Shown here piece by piece: positions 34,134-43,072 of a DNA stretch of 64,000 nt. Source of the DNA: JAGVSZ01 sp035456405 (lineage in GTDB: Bacteria > Pseudomonadota > Gammaproteobacteria > Burkholderiales > SG8-39); NCBI GenBank assembly GCA_035456405.1, contig DATIDG010000070.1, positions 77,199-141,198 on the forward strand, read 5' to 3'. Both the position numbers and the translations under genes were made by a program. Under the pieces are notes generated by a model. It was not told where the DNA came from. It searched no databases and was given only the letters and a program-made list of their open reading frames with translations. The number at the start of each line of letters is the position of its first letter. Within the stretch, counting starts at the first letter, position 1.

Positions 34134-37100
34134 TCACCGCCTCGGCTGCCCCACCGCCCGCATCGGATCGGTGCACACGTCCGTGCCGTCGCGCGGGATC
34201 GGGCCGCGAAACAGCGTCTCGAGCGGCACGACGATGACCGACCCGAAGAATCGCGCGATCGTCGCCAGCACGTCGCCCGGGCTCACGCCGATGTTGAAGT
34301 CGCTGACCGTGCCGGTGACCCGGACCGGCGTCTCGAGGCTGAAGAACTGCAGGTCCTTCGCGCGCGGCTGGAAGCGGAAATCGATCGCCTCGGTGCCGAA
34401 ATCCAGGCCGCCCGCGCCGAGCACCCGCATGCGGCTGGTGTCGATCAGCAGCACGTCGCGCGAAAGCACGCCTGCCCGGATGTCGAAACGGCCCACGGCG
34501 CAGTTGACCTGCGACTGGGCGCGGCGATCGAGGACGGGCAGCAGCTCGCGGAAGAGATTCACGACCCACAGGTCGATCTGGCCGGCGCCCAGGTTCCGCG
34601 GCCACACGGCGACGTCGATCCGTCCGTCGGCGTGCGCCATGATCGCGTTGAGCGCGGGCGTCTTCGACGACAGCTCCAGGTTCAGGCTGAACAGTCCCTC
34701 CATGTCGCTGTCCGGGCGCAGGCGGCGCGCGATGATGCCGTATTCGAAGCGCTCGATGTAGGCGCCGGCGGCGAACTTGATCAGCTGCTCCCTCGGATCG
34801 TAGGCAAGCGACATCCGCAAGGTGCCGCCGGGCAGGTTGACCTCGGCGGGGCCGAGATAGAGCTGCCCCTCGACGAGCTGGGCGCGGAGCGTCCCGTCGC
34901 CGAGCCGATCGGCGCCCGACAGCACCTGCCGCACCGTCACGTCGACGTACGCGTCGAAGCGGCGCAGGAACCCGGCGCTCAGCAGCTGCTGCGTCTGCGA
35001 CGCCGCGCCCCTGGCGGTGTCCCGCAGCGCGTCCACGTTCGTCGGCAGGACCGCCGCGGCGGTCCGGCGCTCGGCAAGCGGGAAGTCGTCGAGCTGGATG
35101 CGCGGGGCGGTGACGCGCATGTCGAGGCGCGGACGCGCGCCGGCAACGTCGAGCGTGCCGCGCCCGTTCAGCCGGCTCTCGCCGACCCGCAGGGCGAGGC
35201 GGCGCACTTCGTAGCCGGTCGGCGTCATGGCGAAGGGCCCGCGGATCGACCAGGGCCCCCAGGCCGGCAGCTCGGCGCGCGCGAGCGCGCTCAGCGAGTC
35301 TAGCCGGTCGCCGGCAATCTCGAGCGTGAGCTGTCCCCCGCTGCCGAGCGGCAGCGCCGCCTCGCCCTCGAGCGCAAGCCGCGCACCGGCGCCCCTGGCC
35401 TCGACCGAGAACGGCACCTTCGTCGCGTCGCGCGCAAAGTCGGCAAGCGTGCCGCTCCAGATCAGGATCTCGAGCGACGTGTCGTCGAGCGCGCCGTCGA
35501 GCCGCGCGGCGATGCGTTTGCCCGGGGGTGCGGCCACGACCGCCTCTTTCAGCCGGATCCGTGGCAGCTGCGCCTTCGACGGGCCTTGCACGGTCAGGTC
35601 ACCGCCGAGCAGGCGCGCCTCGAACGACGAGCGCTCGGCGAGGTCGCGCAGCCGGCTACCGCGTCCCACCAGCTCCACCTGCAGCGCGTCGGCGTGCGCC
35701 TCGACATCTTCGGCGACGCCGAGCCTGCGCAGCAGCGCACCGACGTCGACCTTGCCGGTCGACATCGCGAGCGAGGCCTCGGGCACGTCGCGGCGCAGAT
35801 CGAGACCGACCAGCCCCTCGAACGGCACGCCGGCAATCCGTGCACCAAACGGCGAGGGTGGCAGATGGCCGTCGCGTATCCGCGCCCCGAAGCCGAGCTC
35901 GACGATCTCGGCGCGACCGAGCACGACGCGATCGAGGCCGAGACCGATGTCGGCATCGGCAAGCGCGATGCCGTAAGGCAGGATCGGTACGTCGATCGAA
36001 GCGTCGCCTGGGCGCGCGGGCGTGGCGGACGGCTTCGCGCGCAGCGTCTCGAGCTGGGGAACGTCGATGAGCGGGCTGCGCACCGCGGCGACGACGATCG
36101 GCTTGCCGCCGACGACGGTGCGGTGCGCATCGACCGTCAGCTCGCTGCGGCCCAGCATCAGCGTCGTCTCGTCGAGATGCCACTCGTCACGCCGCAAGCG
36201 CGCTCGGCCACCGAGCGCGACCGGGACGTTCGAGTCGGGCGCGACGCCCAGCCAGCTCGCGAGGTCGCCCGAGCGCCGCGCGTCGAGCCGGAACGCGAGA
36301 TCGGTGCCGCGCTCGCTCCCGGGCCGCGCAAGCGTGCCGGTGATGCGCGCCGTTGCGCCGGCCGCGACGAGCTCGGCCTCGATCGGCGTGGCCAGCTCGC
36401 GCGCGATGCGCGGCAGGTCGCCGCCGCGGAGCGCTAGCGTTGCGCGGCTGCCGAGCAGCGTGCCGCGCCCCGAGCCGCGCAGGCGCTGCCCGCGCGGAAT
36501 CGCGACTTCGAGCGCGTCGAGCGTGAAGGCGACCGGCCGGCCGCCCGCCACGTTGCCGTAGCTCAGCCGCGCGGCCGCCACCGCGAGCCGCACCTCGAGG
36601 TCGCGCACCACCGCGCCTAGCGTTTCGCCGCGACCGTCGAGCCGCAGGTTGAAGCTGCCGAGCCTGCCGTCGACGCCTACGGCGCCGGTGAAGAGGCGCC
36701 CGAGGTCGCCCAGCGGCGAATTCCTCGCGCCGAGCTCGATTGCGAGCGTCGGCGTCGCCGGTGCGGCGTCGAGGTCGAGCCGCCCGGTAAGCGGCACGCC
36801 TGCGATCGTCGCCACCACCGGTGCGCGCACGCCGCGCTCGTCCGCATGCAGCTCGAGGCGGGCGTCGCGGGCATCGCCGATCAGTCCGATCCAGCGCCCG
36901 ACGCGCAGGACGAGATCGGCGTCGACCGGGACCAGGTCGCGCAGCGGCAGCATCTGCCGCGCCAGCTCGTCGTACCCGAGCGGCTCGTCGCGCTCGCGCC
37001 GATCGACGTCGAGGAACGGGCGCAGATCCAGCGTGGCGACAGTCAGCTCGCCGGTGACTCGCCGCCGCGCGCCGCCCAGCGCGAGGGCGAGCGCGCCGTC

Positions 37101-38024
37101 GAATTCCGACGCGCCGAGAACGCCGTGCAGGTCCTTGAGCTCGACCGCGTCGACGCGCGCCACCACCTTCCCCGTGAGCGCGGCGACGCCGAACTTCGGC
37201 AGCTTGTCCTCCAGAAAGCGCTCGACCTGCTCGAGGTCCTCGGTGCCGGCCCCGAAGTCGAACGTGGCCGTTGCGCTCCCGGCGTCGACCGTCCCTGCCG
37301 CGTGCAGCCGCGTGCCGAGGAACTCGAAGTCGAGCGTGAACGGCCACGGCTCGCCTGCCTCCTGGAGCAGCCGCGCGGAGCCGCCCTCGATCGCGATGGT
37401 GTACGGGAACGACCGGTCCACGCGGCCGCGCAGCGTGAGCTTCAGCGGCTCGCTCCACTTGCCCACCCCGGCCAGCTCGTCGAGATAGAAGGAGTGGCGC
37501 GTGGCCGAGCGCCGGTCGCGGTACGTGACCGCGAAGTTGCGAATCGACGTTGTTTCGACCTCGATTGCCACCGACGGCAACGCAGCGCCCGTTTGCGCCT
37601 CCCGTGCGGCCGGCGCTCCGGTCGCGGGCGCCCAGTTCGCGCGGCCATCCGCCGCGCGCTCGAGGCGCAGGCGGCCGTCGGCGGCCTCGAAACTGCGCAC
37701 CTGCAGCCGGCCCCGCAGCGCTTCCAACAGGTCGATACGCGCGCGGGCGTCGCCGAGCGTGGCGAGCTCGGGCGCCGAGAATCCGGGCGGGTTAAGGATG
37801 CGCACACCGCCGATGCGCAGCGTCGCCTCGCGTCCGACAACGACCTCGATCGGTCCGTCGAGCGTCACCGGACGGCCGAGCGACGCGGTCGTGCGCGCGG
37901 CGATCGCGTCGCGCCAGTGCGAGGCGTCGATCGACATCCCGAAGCTCACTATCGCGAGCAGGGCGGCAAGCGGCAGGACGACGAGCGCCCCCGCGGCCGC
38001 CAGCAGCAGGCGCCGGATCGTCAT
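34134..38024 (-). CDS. AsmA family protein
   Basis: Envelope protein of 1296 residues with one N-terminal membrane helix (about 5-28). An AsmA N-terminal domain follows (RPVTLDGPIEVVVGREATLR at about 51-70), then a very long repetitive beta-rich region and an AsmA-like C-terminal domain near 1150-1290 (RVLGAGGLDFGTEAIDFRF). Such proteins, like TamB, belong to the repeating-groove lipid carriers bridging the two membranes. Its start overlaps the VanZ-like gene stop (ATGA). Confidence 0.9.
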   Translation of the reverse strand: MTIRRLLLAAAGALVVLPLAALLAIVSFGMSIDASHWRDAIAARTTASLGRPVTLDGPIEVVVGREATLRIGGVRILNPPGFSAPELATLGDARARIDLLEALRGRLQVRSFEAADGRLRLERAADGRANWAPATGAPAAREAQTGAALPSVAIEVETTSIRNFAVTYRDRRSATRHSFYLDELAGVGKWSEPLKLTLRGRVDRSFPYTIAIEGGSARLLQEAGEPWPFTLDFEFLGTRLHAAGTVDAGSATATFDFGAGTEDLEQVERFLEDKLPKFGVAALTGKVVARVDAVELKDLHGVLGASEFDGALALALGGARRRVTGELTVATLDLRPFLDVDRRERDEPLGYDELARQMLPLRDLVPVDADLVLRVGRWIGLIGDARDARLELHADERGVRAPVVATIAGVPLTGRLDLDAAPATPTLAIELGARNSPLGDLGRLFTGAVGVDGRLGSFNLRLDGRGETLGAVVRDLEVRLAVAAARLSYGNVAGGRPVAFTLDALEVAIPRGQRLRGSGRGTLLGSRATLALRGGDLPRIARELATPIEAELVAAGATARITGTLARPGSERGTDLAFRLDARRSGDLASWLGVAPDSNVPVALGGRARLRRDEWHLDETTLMLGRSELTVDAHRTVVGGKPIVVAAVRSPLIDVPQLETLRAKPSATPARPGDASIDVPILPYGIALADADIGLGLDRVVLGRAEIVELGFGARIRDGHLPPSPFGARIAGVPFEGLVGLDLRRDVPEASLAMSTGKVDVGALLRRLGVAEDVEAHADALQVELVGRGSRLRDLAERSSFEARLLGGDLTVQGPSKAQLPRIRLKEAVVAAPPGKRIAARLDGALDDTSLEILIWSGTLADFARDATKVPFSVEARGAGARLALEGEAALPLGSGGQLTLEIAGDRLDSLSALARAELPAWGPWSIRGPFAMTPTGYEVRRLALRVGESRLNGRGTLDVAGARPRLDMRVTAPRIQLDDFPLAERRTAAAVLPTNVDALRDTARGAASQTQQLLSAGFLRRFDAYVDVTVRQVLSGADRLGDGTLRAQLVEGQLYLGPAEVNLPGGTLRMSLAYDPREQLIKFAAGAYIERFEYGIIARRLRPDSDMEGLFSLNLELSSKTPALNAIMAHADGRIDVAVWPRNLGAGQIDLWVVNLFRELLPVLDRRAQSQVNCAVGRFDIRAGVLSRDVLLIDTSRMRVLGAGGLDFGTEAIDFRFQPRAKDLQFFSLETPVRVTGTVSDFNIGVSPGDVLATIARFFGSVIVVPLETLFRGPIPRDGTDVCTDPMRAVGQPRR

Positions 38025-39088
38025 CGTGCGCTGCGCGCGCGCGTCGCGACCACCAGCAGGTACGCGAGCGCGGCGAACGGCCAGAGCGTCGAGACGGTCC
38101 GCGTCAGCCCGTTGAAGTTGAGGAAGTGGCCCTGCCACCAGACCGCGAGCGAGTGGGCGAGGTACGGATTCTCCGGCGCGAGGTTGACGAGGACCGTGCC
38201 GGACATGAGCGCCACGCCGCAGAGGGCGACCGTCGCCGTCTCCGGGAGGCCGGCGAGGAGGAGCGCGGCAACCGCGCCGACTGCGAGCCCCGTGGCCGCG
38301 CCAGGTGTGAGCCACGCGAACGCGGCCTGCGGTTCGAAAAGGATCGCGAACGCGAGGGTGCGCGCCGCGAGCGCCGCGAGGATGGTCGCCGCCGCGACCC
38401 GGCGCCGCGGGCCGCCCGCGGCGACGAGGGCCGCGACGAGCAGCGCCACAGCGACGACGTTCGCGGCCGCTACCGCCGCCTCGATGCGCACGAAGGTCTC
38501 GGCCGGGTACAGGTCCGGCGTCTCGCCGCCGAGGAGGTCGCGCAGCGCGCCGTTGCCGAACAGAAGCGTTTCCGGGTTGAGTTGGGTGAAGATCCACAGC
38601 CCCATCAGCACCAGGCCGAGGTCGACCGCGTGTCCCGCACCGAACACGCGCTCGCGCAGCCGGTGCAGCCCGGCATCGGCGGCGAGGTGCCTGGAGACCG
38701 CGACCCCGGTGAGCGCGCCTAGGGCCGCCCCCACCGCGTTGGCGGCGAGGTCGGCGTTGGACGGGATGCGGTCGGGAAGATAGCTCTGCGCGCCCTCGAG
38801 CAGCACGCTGATGACGACTGCACCCGCGGTCCCGAGCAGCGCCGCAGCCGCGCCGGCCACGCGCGGCGCCATCGCGAGCACCGCCAGGAGCCCGAGGGGC
38901 GCGTAGGCCGCGACGTTCGCCGCGACGTCGAACCAGGTGAAGTAGCGCGGCAGCGGTCCTTCGAGAAATGCGAAGGGCGACAGCCCCTGGTCACGCCAGC
39001 CGGCGAGCGGATAGAGGCTGCCGTAGACGACGAGGAGCAGATAGGCGGCGAGCAGGTAGCGCGCGAGGGGCGAGGCGCGCGGCGCCAT
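38021..39088 (-). CDS. VanZ-like membrane protein
   Basis: Polytopic protein of 355 residues. The N-terminal half carries VanZ features: YGSLYPLAGW (about 22-31), WFDVAANVAAYAPLG (about 51-65) and LEGAQSYLPDRIPSNADLAANAVGA split over about 97-121. The second half adds about five further helices not present in short VanZ proteins. VanZ confers low-level teicoplanin resistance in enterococci; in proteobacteria the role is unknown. It is coupled to the AsmA gene and 13 bases from the macrodomain gene. Confidence 0.85.
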   Translation of the reverse strand: MAPRASPLARYLLAAYLLLVVYGSLYPLAGWRDQGLSPFAFLEGPLPRYFTWFDVAANVAAYAPLGLLAVLAMAPRVAGAAAALLGTAGAVVISVLLEGAQSYLPDRIPSNADLAANAVGAALGALTGVAVSRHLAADAGLHRLRERVFGAGHAVDLGLVLMGLWIFTQLNPETLLFGNGALRDLLGGETPDLYPAETFVRIEAAVAAANVVAVALLVAALVAAGGPRRRVAAATILAALAARTLAFAILFEPQAAFAWLTPGAATGLAVGAVAALLLAGLPETATVALCGVALMSGTVLVNLAPENPYLAHSLAVWWQGHFLNFNGLTRTVSTLWPFAALAYLLVVATRARSAR

Positions 39089-39101
39089 CACGCGCGCTGC
39101 C

Positions 39102-39617
39102 TCAGCGGAGCCGCGCGAGGGCGGCCTCGTAGAGGGCGAGCGTGCGCGCGTCGAACAGCGCGAACACGATGCGCCCGATCCGCGGCTCCGCCGCGACGAA
39201 CGATGCGCACGTCCCGACCGCGAGCGGCGCGGCGAGCTCGACCGGATAGCCGTAGATGCCGCAGCTGATCGCCGGGAACGCGATCGTGCGCAGGCCGTGC
39301 GCGACCGCAAGCTCGAGGCTGCGGCGGTAGCAGGACGCGAGCAGCTCGGGTTCCCCGAGCGTACCGCCGTGCCACACCGGTCCCACGGCGTGGATCACGT
39401 GCTTCGCGGGAAGCCGGTAGCCCTGCGTGATCTTCGCGTCGCCGGTCGCGCAGCCGCCGAGGGTGCGGCACTCGGCGACAAGTTCCGGGCCGGCGGCGCG
39501 ATGGATCGCGCCGTCGACCCCGCCGCCGCCGAGGAGCGACGAGTTGGCGGCGTTCACGATCGCGTCGACGGCGAGCGTGGTGATGTCGGCGTGGACTGCC
39601 TCGAGGCGAGTGGTCAT
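39102..39617 (-). CDS. Macrodomain O-acetyl-ADP-ribose deacetylase
   Basis: Macrodomain enzyme of 171 residues, YmdB type. The ADP-ribose-binding NAANSSLLGGGGVDGAIHRA (about 22-41) carries the catalytic asparagine and aspartate region. GDAKITQGYRLPAKHVIHAVGP (two adjoining blocks, about 59-80) and FPAISCGIYGYP (about 114-125) complete the site. It should hydrolyse O-acetyl-ADP-ribose or remove mono-ADP-ribose. It is the first gene of the minus-strand run with VanZ and AsmA, divergent from ppk2. Confidence 0.93.
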   Translation of the reverse strand: MTTRLEAVHADITTLAVDAIVNAANSSLLGGGGVDGAIHRAAGPELVAECRTLGGCATGDAKITQGYRLPAKHVIHAVGPVWHGGTLGEPELLASCYRRSLELAVAHGLRTIAFPAISCGIYGYPVELAAPLAVGTCASFVAAEPRIGRIVFALFDARTLALYEAALARLR

Positions 39618-39696
39618 GGGTGGGGCAATTCAATCACGAATCGATGGGCCGGTGGCGTGCGCTAGACTGCGGCGCGTCCGCCAAGGGGAGGCCCAG

Positions 39697-40602
39697 GTGC
39701 CCAGGAAAGAGATCCTCGACCGCATCGAAAAGTTCATCGACCCGTACCGCATCACCAAGGGCAAGGTTTTTCGCCTGAACGACATCGATCCAGCCGACAC
39801 CCGCAAGCTGAAGTCCGACCAGAAGGACGAGGCGAAGGAGGTGCTCGCGCGGGGCGTCGAGTGGCTCGCCGAGGAGCAGGACAAGCTCTACGCGCAGGAC
39901 CGCTGGTCGGTGCTGCTCGTGTTCCAGGCGATGGATGCGGCGGGCAAGGACGGGACGATCAAGCACGTGATGAGCGGCGTGAACCCGCAGGGCTGCCAGG
40001 TGTACTCGTTCAAGGCGCCCTCGCCGGAAGAGCTCGACCACGACTTCCTGTGGCGCACGACGAAGTGCCTGCCCGAGCGCGGCCGCATAGGTATCTTCAA
40101 CCGCTCCTACTACGAGGAGGTGCTCGTGGTGCGGGTTCACGAGGCGATCCTCGCCCGCCAGAAGCTGCCGCCGCGGCTCGTCACGAAGCGGATCTGGGAC
40201 GAGCGGCTCGAGGACATCGCCGCGTTCGAGCGCTATCTCGCTCGCAACGGCACGGTAGTCCTCAAGTTCTTCCTGCACGTGTCGCGCAAGGAGCAGAAGG
40301 AGCGCTTCATGGAGCGCCTGGACCAGCCCGAGAAGCACTGGAAATTCTCGGCCGCCGACGTGCACGAGCGGCAGCACTGGGACGACTACATGGAGGCCTA
40401 CGAGGACGCGATCCGCGCGACCGCGACGAAGCACGCGCCGTGGTACGTCGTGCCGGCCGACAACAAGTGGTTCACGCGGCTCGTCGTGGCCGCCGCGATC
40501 GTGGAGGCGCTCGAAAAGCTGGACCTCGAGTACCCGAAAGTGGATGCCGCGCAGAGGAAGGCGCTCGCCGTAGCCCGGGCGGCGCTCCTGAAGGAAAAGT
40601 AG
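39697..40602 (+). CDS. ppk2: Polyphosphate kinase 2 family (PPK2)
   Basis: Cytosolic enzyme of 301 residues that transfers phosphate between polyphosphate and nucleotides. Walker A is MDAAGKDGT (79-87), the Walker B region IFNRSYYEEVLVVRVH (about 127-142), and the basic lid follows (RLVTKRIWDERLEDI). The Asn-rich and Gly-rich sequence HVMSGVNPQGC is typical of class III PPK2 that can phosphorylate AMP and ADP. GTG at 39697 is preceded by AAGGGGAG; an earlier in-frame ATG would add unrelated sequence. It stands ahead of the DUF3141 cluster. Confidence 0.93.
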   Translation: MPRKEILDRIEKFIDPYRITKGKVFRLNDIDPADTRKLKSDQKDEAKEVLARGVEWLAEEQDKLYAQDRWSVLLVFQAMDAAGKDGTIKHVMSGVNPQGCQVYSFKAPSPEELDHDFLWRTTKCLPERGRIGIFNRSYYEEVLVVRVHEAILARQKLPPRLVTKRIWDERLEDIAAFERYLARNGTVVLKFFLHVSRKEQKERFMERLDQPEKHWKFSAADVHERQHWDDYMEAYEDAIRATATKHAPWYVVPADNKWFTRLVVAAAIVEALEKLDLEYPKVDAAQRKALAVARAALLKEK

Positions 40603-40638
40603 CCCGCGCCGCGGGTCTTCCCGTCGCCCCGGGGCGGG

Positions 40639-40665
40639 GTTGACTCACGTCAACCTCGTGCGAGG
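40639..40665 (+). other. Back-to-back inverted repeats upstream of DUF3141 gene
   Basis: GTTGAC (40639-40644) pairs with GTCAAC (40649-40654), and CCTCG (40654-40658) pairs with CGAGG (40661-40665). They lie about 75-100 bases ahead of the DUF3141 start codon and could be the ppk2 3' end structure or protein-binding sites. No T run follows. Confidence 0.4.
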
Positions 40666-40685
40666 TCGGTGTGGTAGGCTCTTAT

Positions 40686-40694
40686 TGCAGTGCA
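40686..40694 (+). promoter_or_regulatory. TGCAGTGCA palindrome, possible PhaR-type operator
   Basis: TGCA-G-TGCA within ATTGCAGTGCACCAT lies about 50 bases upstream of the DUF3141 start. From memory it resembles the TGCA-rich sites bound by the PHB-responsive repressor PhaR in betaproteobacteria. If correct, the cluster would be derepressed when PHA granules form. This is pattern recognition only. Confidence 0.4.
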
Positions 40695-40740
40695 CCATAC
40701 CATGCTCGCCCCGGGGCCGTCGCCCCGCAAAGGAATCGCA

Positions 40741-43068
40741 ATGACCGACCTCGGCAAACAGCTCTCCCGCACGCACGACTTGTCCAGCAAGATCGCGCAG
40801 CTCTTTCAGAAGCGCGCGCAAACCGCGCAGCAGCGATTCACCGAGCGCGTGCAACGCGCCTACGCGAAGCATGTCGCCGACCTCGTGTCGAAGCCGATGT
40901 CGCCGTGGGACATCTGGACCGACTGGTCGCGGTACGCGGTCGATTTCGCGCAGCGGTCGACGCTGTTCTGGGACGCGATTCGCCAGCGCGGCAACCAGTA
41001 CCTCGAGCACACGCGGGCTGGCCAGCCGCCGGTGCTGCACTTCGACTACGAGGTCGTGCTCGACGCACGCACCTTCGACAGGCCCGTGAATTACGCGCTG
41101 CTGCGCATCGTCCCGCCGCAGGGCGTGATCGTCGATCCGAAGCGCCGGCCCTACGTCATCATCGACCCGCGCGCCGGCCACGGCCCGGGCATCGGCGGGT
41201 TCAAGGACGATTCCCAGGTCGGCGTCGCGCTGCGCGAAGGCCACCCGGTGTACTTTGTGATGTTCTATCCGCAACCCGAGCCGGGGCAGACCCTGCTCGA
41301 CGTGACCGAGGCCGAGCGGAAGTTCGTGCACCGGGTGCGCGAGCTGCATCCGGAGAGCCCAAAGCCCGTGATCGTGGGCAACTGCCAGGGCGGCTGGGCG
41401 GCGATGATGCTCGCCGCCGCCGATCCCGACGAGATGGGGCCGATCGTGATCAACGGCGCCCCGATGTCGTACTGGGGCGGCGCATGGGGCGAGGAGCAGG
41501 CTGAGAACCCGATGCGGTACTCCGGCGGCAACCTCGGCGGCACGTGGCTCGCCTCGCTCACCGCCGACCTCGGCAACGGTGTCTTCGACGGCGCCCACCT
41601 CGTGCAGAACTTCGAGAATCTGCATCCGTCGAACACGTTCTGGGACAAGTACTACCACCTGTTCGCGAACGTCGACACCGAGCCGCCGCGCTTCCTCGAG
41701 TTCGAGCGCTGGTGGGGCGGGTTCTTCCTGCTGAACCGCGAGGAGATCGAGTGGATCACGCAGGAGCTCTTCGTCGGCAACGACCTCTGGTCGGGGAAGG
41801 TGAAGTCGAAAGCCGGCGAGCCGCTCGACCTGAAGCGGATCAAGTCGCCGATCATCCTGTTCGCCTCGATGGGCGACAACATCACGCCCGCGCAGCAGGC
41901 GTTCAACTGGGTGGCCGACGTGTACGGCTCGACCGACGAGATCAAGGCGCGCGGCCAGGTCATCGTCGGCCTGCTCCACGAGAGCATCGGGCACCTCGGC
42001 ATCTTCGTTTCCGGCGGCGTGGCGAAGAAGGAACATGCGCAGATCGTCTCGGTGCTGAAGTCGATCGAGGCGCTGCCGCCCGGGCTGTTCGCCATGGAGA
42101 TCGTCGAGACGAAGGGCGCCGACGGCAAGCCGGCGTACGATGTCCAATTCCACGAGCGCAGGCTCGAGGAGGTTCTCGAGCGCGCCAACCGCTTCAAGCG
42201 CGTGGACGAGAAGCCGTTCGAGGCGGTCGCGGCAGTCTCGGACTTCAACCAGCGCGCCTACGAGCTCTTCGCGCAGCCGCTCATGCAGGCGCTGTCGAAC
42301 GAGTACACCGCCAAGCTCGGCCGCGAGTTCCATCCGCTGCGCTTCCAGCGCTGGGCGTTCTCCGACCTGAACCCCTGGCTCGCCTGGCTCAAGCCGACTG
42401 CCGCGATGGTCCAGGCGAACCGGCAGGCGCTCGGGGGCGATTCGCCGAGCCGCCGGGTCGAGCAGATGATGTCCGAGATCGTGAGCGCGTCGCTCGATTA
42501 CTACCGCGACGTCCGCGACGCGACGAGCGAGGCGCAGTTCTTCCAGACCTACGGCAACATGTTCGCGCTCTACCTGGCGGACCGGTACGAGACGGAGGCG
42601 GCGCGGACGAAGCAGGTCGACCCGCGTGAGGCGCCGTTCGTCAAGGAGGCGCTCGCGTCGATCGAGGAAGGCGGCTACGCGGCGGCGGCCACCCGGGTCG
42701 CTGCGCTGCTGGCCGAGGATGACCCGACCATCCCGCTCGCCCAATACGTGCTCAAGAGCGAGCTCGCGACCGACTATGCGGAATATCTGCCGCCGCTTGC
42801 CCGCGACGAGATGCGCCGCGTGCGCGGCGAGCAGGACATCATCGTGCGGTACGCGCGCGAACGGGCAATCGAGACGCTGCCGAAGCTCCTCGATCAGCGC
42901 GCCGACCGCGAGCGCTTCCTCGCGCTGGTCGACAAGCTCAGCACCGACCCGCGTCTCTTCGGGCGCCCCATGAGCGCGCACGATCGCGACGTGGTCGAGA
43001 CGGTGCGCAGGGTGCTCGCCGCCGCGCCGCCGCGCCTCGCCGCGGTGAAGAAGAGCCAGGCGGCCTGA
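40741..43068 (+). CDS. DUF3141 protein with PHA-synthase-like alpha/beta-hydrolase core
   Basis: Protein of 775 residues. The helical lead (about 50-95; SPWDIWTDW, FAQRSTLFWDAIRQRG) resembles PhaC N-terminal regions. The hydrolase core has GNCQGG at 213-218 with a cysteine nucleophile (Cys215) where lipases have serine, Asp379 in SMGDNITP, and candidate histidines His413 and His418 (LLHESIGHLG). The Cys-Asp spacing of 164 is close to that in PHA synthase. The C-terminal 280 residues are helical and unlike PhaC. The family is officially of unknown function. ATG 40741 follows AAAGGA. It heads a tight cluster with MaoC-Ptb, AckA and FabI. Confidence 0.85.
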   Translation: MTDLGKQLSRTHDLSSKIAQLFQKRAQTAQQRFTERVQRAYAKHVADLVSKPMSPWDIWTDWSRYAVDFAQRSTLFWDAIRQRGNQYLEHTRAGQPPVLHFDYEVVLDARTFDRPVNYALLRIVPPQGVIVDPKRRPYVIIDPRAGHGPGIGGFKDDSQVGVALREGHPVYFVMFYPQPEPGQTLLDVTEAERKFVHRVRELHPESPKPVIVGNCQGGWAAMMLAAADPDEMGPIVINGAPMSYWGGAWGEEQAENPMRYSGGNLGGTWLASLTADLGNGVFDGAHLVQNFENLHPSNTFWDKYYHLFANVDTEPPRFLEFERWWGGFFLLNREEIEWITQELFVGNDLWSGKVKSKAGEPLDLKRIKSPIILFASMGDNITPAQQAFNWVADVYGSTDEIKARGQVIVGLLHESIGHLGIFVSGGVAKKEHAQIVSVLKSIEALPPGLFAMEIVETKGADGKPAYDVQFHERRLEEVLERANRFKRVDEKPFEAVAAVSDFNQRAYELFAQPLMQALSNEYTAKLGREFHPLRFQRWAFSDLNPWLAWLKPTAAMVQANRQALGGDSPSRRVEQMMSEIVSASLDYYRDVRDATSEAQFFQTYGNMFALYLADRYETEAARTKQVDPREAPFVKEALASIEEGGYAAAATRVAALLAEDDPTIPLAQYVLKSELATDYAEYLPPLARDEMRRVRGEQDIIVRYARERAIETLPKLLDQRADRERFLALVDKLSTDPRLFGRPMSAHDRDVVETVRRVLAAAPPRLAAVKKSQAA

Positions 43069-43072
43069 ACCG

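Noticed and set aside
40645..42981. Minus-strand frame of 778 codons opposite DUF3141
   Set aside because: Antisense shadow in the mirror frame; no signal, motif or ribosome site.
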